Assembly (NCBI GenBank): GCA_021781255.1
Contig: JAJXXG010000311.1
Span: forward strand, 1 to 6,391
DNA length: 6,391 nt
Direction: 5' to 3'
From: Acidobacteriota bacterium
GTDB lineage: Bacteria; Acidobacteriota; Terriglobia; Terriglobales; Acidobacteriaceae
Below, piece by piece: positions 6,001 through 6,391 of this stretch. The notes beneath the pieces were generated by a model. The model ran no database searches. It was not told the DNA's origin and worked only from the letters and a program-made list of their open reading frames with translations. A program made the translations under genes and the position numbers. The first letter of the stretch is position 1, and every line of letters begins with the position of its first letter.

Positions 6001-6174
6001 CGAGAAGAGTTGGCCGGCAATCTCCGCGTCGTGCGGATGAATGCGGTCTGCCAGCCGGACGGCGGAGCTTAGCCACTCCGCGGGCGTGTAGCCCAACAGA
6101 GGCTCCACACCATCGGTCACTGACAGGAGTTGCGGTTGTCCTTTTCGCGCTATGCGAAAGGTTGCTTCAGACAT
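3040..6174 (-). CDS. Four-PAS GGDEF-EAL c-di-GMP enzyme with C-terminal CZB domain
   Basis: This 1044-residue protein should synthesise and/or hydrolyse cyclic di-GMP in the cytosol; no membrane segment or signal peptide is seen. Domain order: PAS about 5-105 (GYTPAEW at 28-34), PAS about 117-236, PAS about 245-360, PAS about 366-483, GGDEF about 490-655, EAL about 665-915, and a CZB zinc-binding domain about 935-1044. The cyclase site looks intact: metal-site Asp530, FKAVND (534-539) and GGDEF (571-575). The inhibitory I-site RxxD is degenerate, reading KADD (562-565). The phosphodiesterase site also looks complete: EAL 700-702, Asn758, Glu791, DDFGTG 821-826, KID 842-844, EGVET 878-882 and QGY 898-900. 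The CZB ligands are His944, Cys970, His997 and His1001. The start has AAGGA (6189-6185) 10 bases upstream. It heads a run of three minus-strand genes. Which activity dominates cannot be read from sequence. Confidence 0.95.
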   Translation of the reverse strand: MSEATFRIARKGQPQLLSVTDGVEPLLGYTPAEWLSSAVRLADRIHPHDAEIAGQLFSPAEDRGAQLFNLRIRHADGRIRCLACRTAVAESAGDGSVLELTLSATASLAYGGDAEPINLRSVMECADGGVFVKDRHHVILGANRLHSLSFADASGQPCNLAGLTDYDLYPEEEADRIYAAEQRLFAGLPMVQEELEDVDAQGRRSWTEVRKYPIRNEQGEIQGLLGIARDVTRRVLAQRELQQSREMLKLFIEHAPAALAMLDREMRYLAVSRRWLEIHDLSGEDILGRSHYDVLPEIPERWRWMHRRAMAGEAIEAAEDCFTRADGQTHWVRRQLRPWRTGDGEIGGIIVFVEDVTLQRDSEDRLHLAMSVFRHASEGILVTDAQGNILDVNDAFTRITGYSRAEVLGRNPKLLKSGHQSDEFYKRMWRELTENGTWQGEIWNRAKNGHVYAEMLTISAVPDAMGRPRQYVALFSDITSLKEQESKLERMTHFDLLTGLPNRVLLADRMHQAMAQTHRHRRSVVIACLDLDNFKAVNDGYGHISGDQVLTVVTQRMKSVLKADDTLARLGGDEFVAVMPGLDDVGSAVAALDALLRAVAEPIQVAGRSLQLSVSIGVTFFPQAEDVDADQLLRQADQAMYRAKLEGKSRYHFFDPRFDRSIRGYHEDLERIRRALEADEFVLHFQPKVNMRTGALLGVEALIRWQHPERGLLTPAEFLPVIEGHPLAMRLDEWVIHHALIQMEQWRGQGLDIPVSINIGALHLQSSGFVDQLRTLLAQHPDIPPQRLELEVLESSALRDVACVSQVIRDCTQLGVTFALDDFGTGYASLAYLKRLPVDVLKIDQTFVREMLEAPENLTILEGIIGLAGAFRRMAIAEGVETVEHGRMLLRLGCEAAQGYGIARPMPGDQLPAWLATWRPYPQWVGVAALRPGDRSLVHAAVEHRAWVAAIESFVSGARHAAPELDHLQCRFGLWLSSEDSSLLLDAPDRHPIHSLHQKVHALAAEILAMKAEGRDMQALGRLGSLHVLRDELINQLHELIDAV

Positions 6175-6204
6175 GAGGGCCCGGTCCTTCGGATTCGTTC
6201 AAGT

Positions 6205-6224
6205 CGTACCGGCATTCCGGTGCG
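6205..6224 (-). promoter_or_regulatory. Hairpin in the leader of the c-di-GMP enzyme gene
   Basis: ACCGG (6208-6212) and CCGGT (6217-6221) form a 5-bp stem with a 4-base loop. Two further pairs (6205/6224 and 6206/6223) extend it beyond one mismatch on the mRNA strand. It lies about 15 bases upstream of the AAGGA ribosome binding site. It could influence translation or mRNA stability, but is short enough to be chance in GC-rich DNA. Confidence 0.3.
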
Positions 6225-6261
6225 GCAGAGCATTCAATACAGCAGTAAAAAGACCTGCACT

Positions 6262-6290
6262 AGGATACGGGCGCAGTGCCGGAGAAACAA
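6262..6290 (-). promoter_or_regulatory. Weak sigma70-like promoter for the c-di-GMP enzyme gene
   Basis: On the minus strand TTGTTT (6290-6285, three of six matches, TTG intact) is followed after 17 bases by TATCCT (6267-6262, four of six matches). The predicted start near 6255 gives an 80-base leader. The matches are modest, and this is the best candidate I found in the visible upstream region. Confidence 0.35.
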
Positions 6291-6297
6291 CTCACTT

Positions 6298-6333
6298 CCG
6301 TAATCCCGCCGCAGACGTCGCCGACGATTACGG
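6298..6333. repeat. Inverted repeat upstream of the c-di-GMP enzyme promoter
   Basis: CCGTAATC (6298-6305) and GATTACGG (6326-6333) are perfect 8-base inverted repeats 20 bases apart. The outer flanks nearly continue the symmetry (TT before the left arm, GAA after the right). The element ends 8 bases upstream of the putative -35 box, a usual position for an activator site. The arm start points are 28 bases apart, close to but not exactly three helical turns. There is no T-run, so it is not a terminator. Confidence 0.45.
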
Positions 6334-6391
6334 GAATTTGCCCGGAAAGAGTCTGTTTTGGAAAATTTAAGCCCGGCAAACCGTACCGTCT

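Noticed and set aside
6338..6366. Plus-strand promoter TTGCCC-17-GAAAAT for a gene beyond the right edge
   Set aside because: The -10 box lacks its first T and the -35 box matches poorly. No plus-strand gene is visible to support it.

Overview
This is a 6.4 kb stretch of ordinary bacterial chromosome, GC-rich by eye, with no phage, plasmid, insertion-sequence or CRISPR features. The gene set is a CcdC/DUF1453-type membrane protein, a tandem-CDGSH iron-sulfur protein, a cytidylate-kinase-like protein and a large multi-PAS c-di-GMP enzyme. That set, with Shine-Dalgarno starts and a CCA-encoded tRNA, suggests a soil or freshwater bacterium, possibly an acidobacterium. This host assignment is an impression from gene content, not a measured result. 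The c-di-GMP enzyme itself reads like proteobacterial proteins.

Layout. The left end (6-266, +) holds the end, or all, of a small two-helix membrane protein. A gene-poor stretch of about 380 bases follows (267-647). Its first part shows nothing convincing. Positions 489-609 hold a good sigma70 promoter followed 54 bases later by a strong intrinsic terminator, which together look like a small-RNA gene of about 85 nt. Next come an 82-residue membrane protein (648-896, -) with a consensus ribosome binding site and, divergent from it, tRNA-Thr(CGT) (1004-1079, +) with its own promoter and a modest terminator. The roughly 210 bases after that contain no gene that I can support. The CcdC-like gene (1353-1826, +) converges with the CDGSH gene (1969-2208, -) on a 13-bp perfect hairpin.

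The right two-thirds is a run of three minus-strand genes. Transcription would enter from the right, through a PAS-PAS-PAS-PAS-GGDEF-EAL-CZB enzyme of 1044 residues (3040-6174). It would continue to a cytidylate-kinase-like P-loop protein (2305-2985) and then to the CDGSH protein. The gaps of 54 and 97 bases would allow an operon. However, the CDGSH gene has its own TATAAT box with a palindrome over the expected start point, so it is probably also or separately transcribed.

How the genes may work together. The large enzyme should make and/or degrade c-di-GMP in response to ligands of its PAS domains and, through its C-terminal CZB domain, to zinc or thiol oxidation. The CDGSH protein carries two redox-active [2Fe-2S] sites, and CcdC-like proteins are linked to cytochrome c maturation. 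A shared redox theme is possible but is inference from proximity only. The most interesting items are the candidate small RNA, the CZB domain placed after an EAL domain, and the two palindromes at promoter-like sites.
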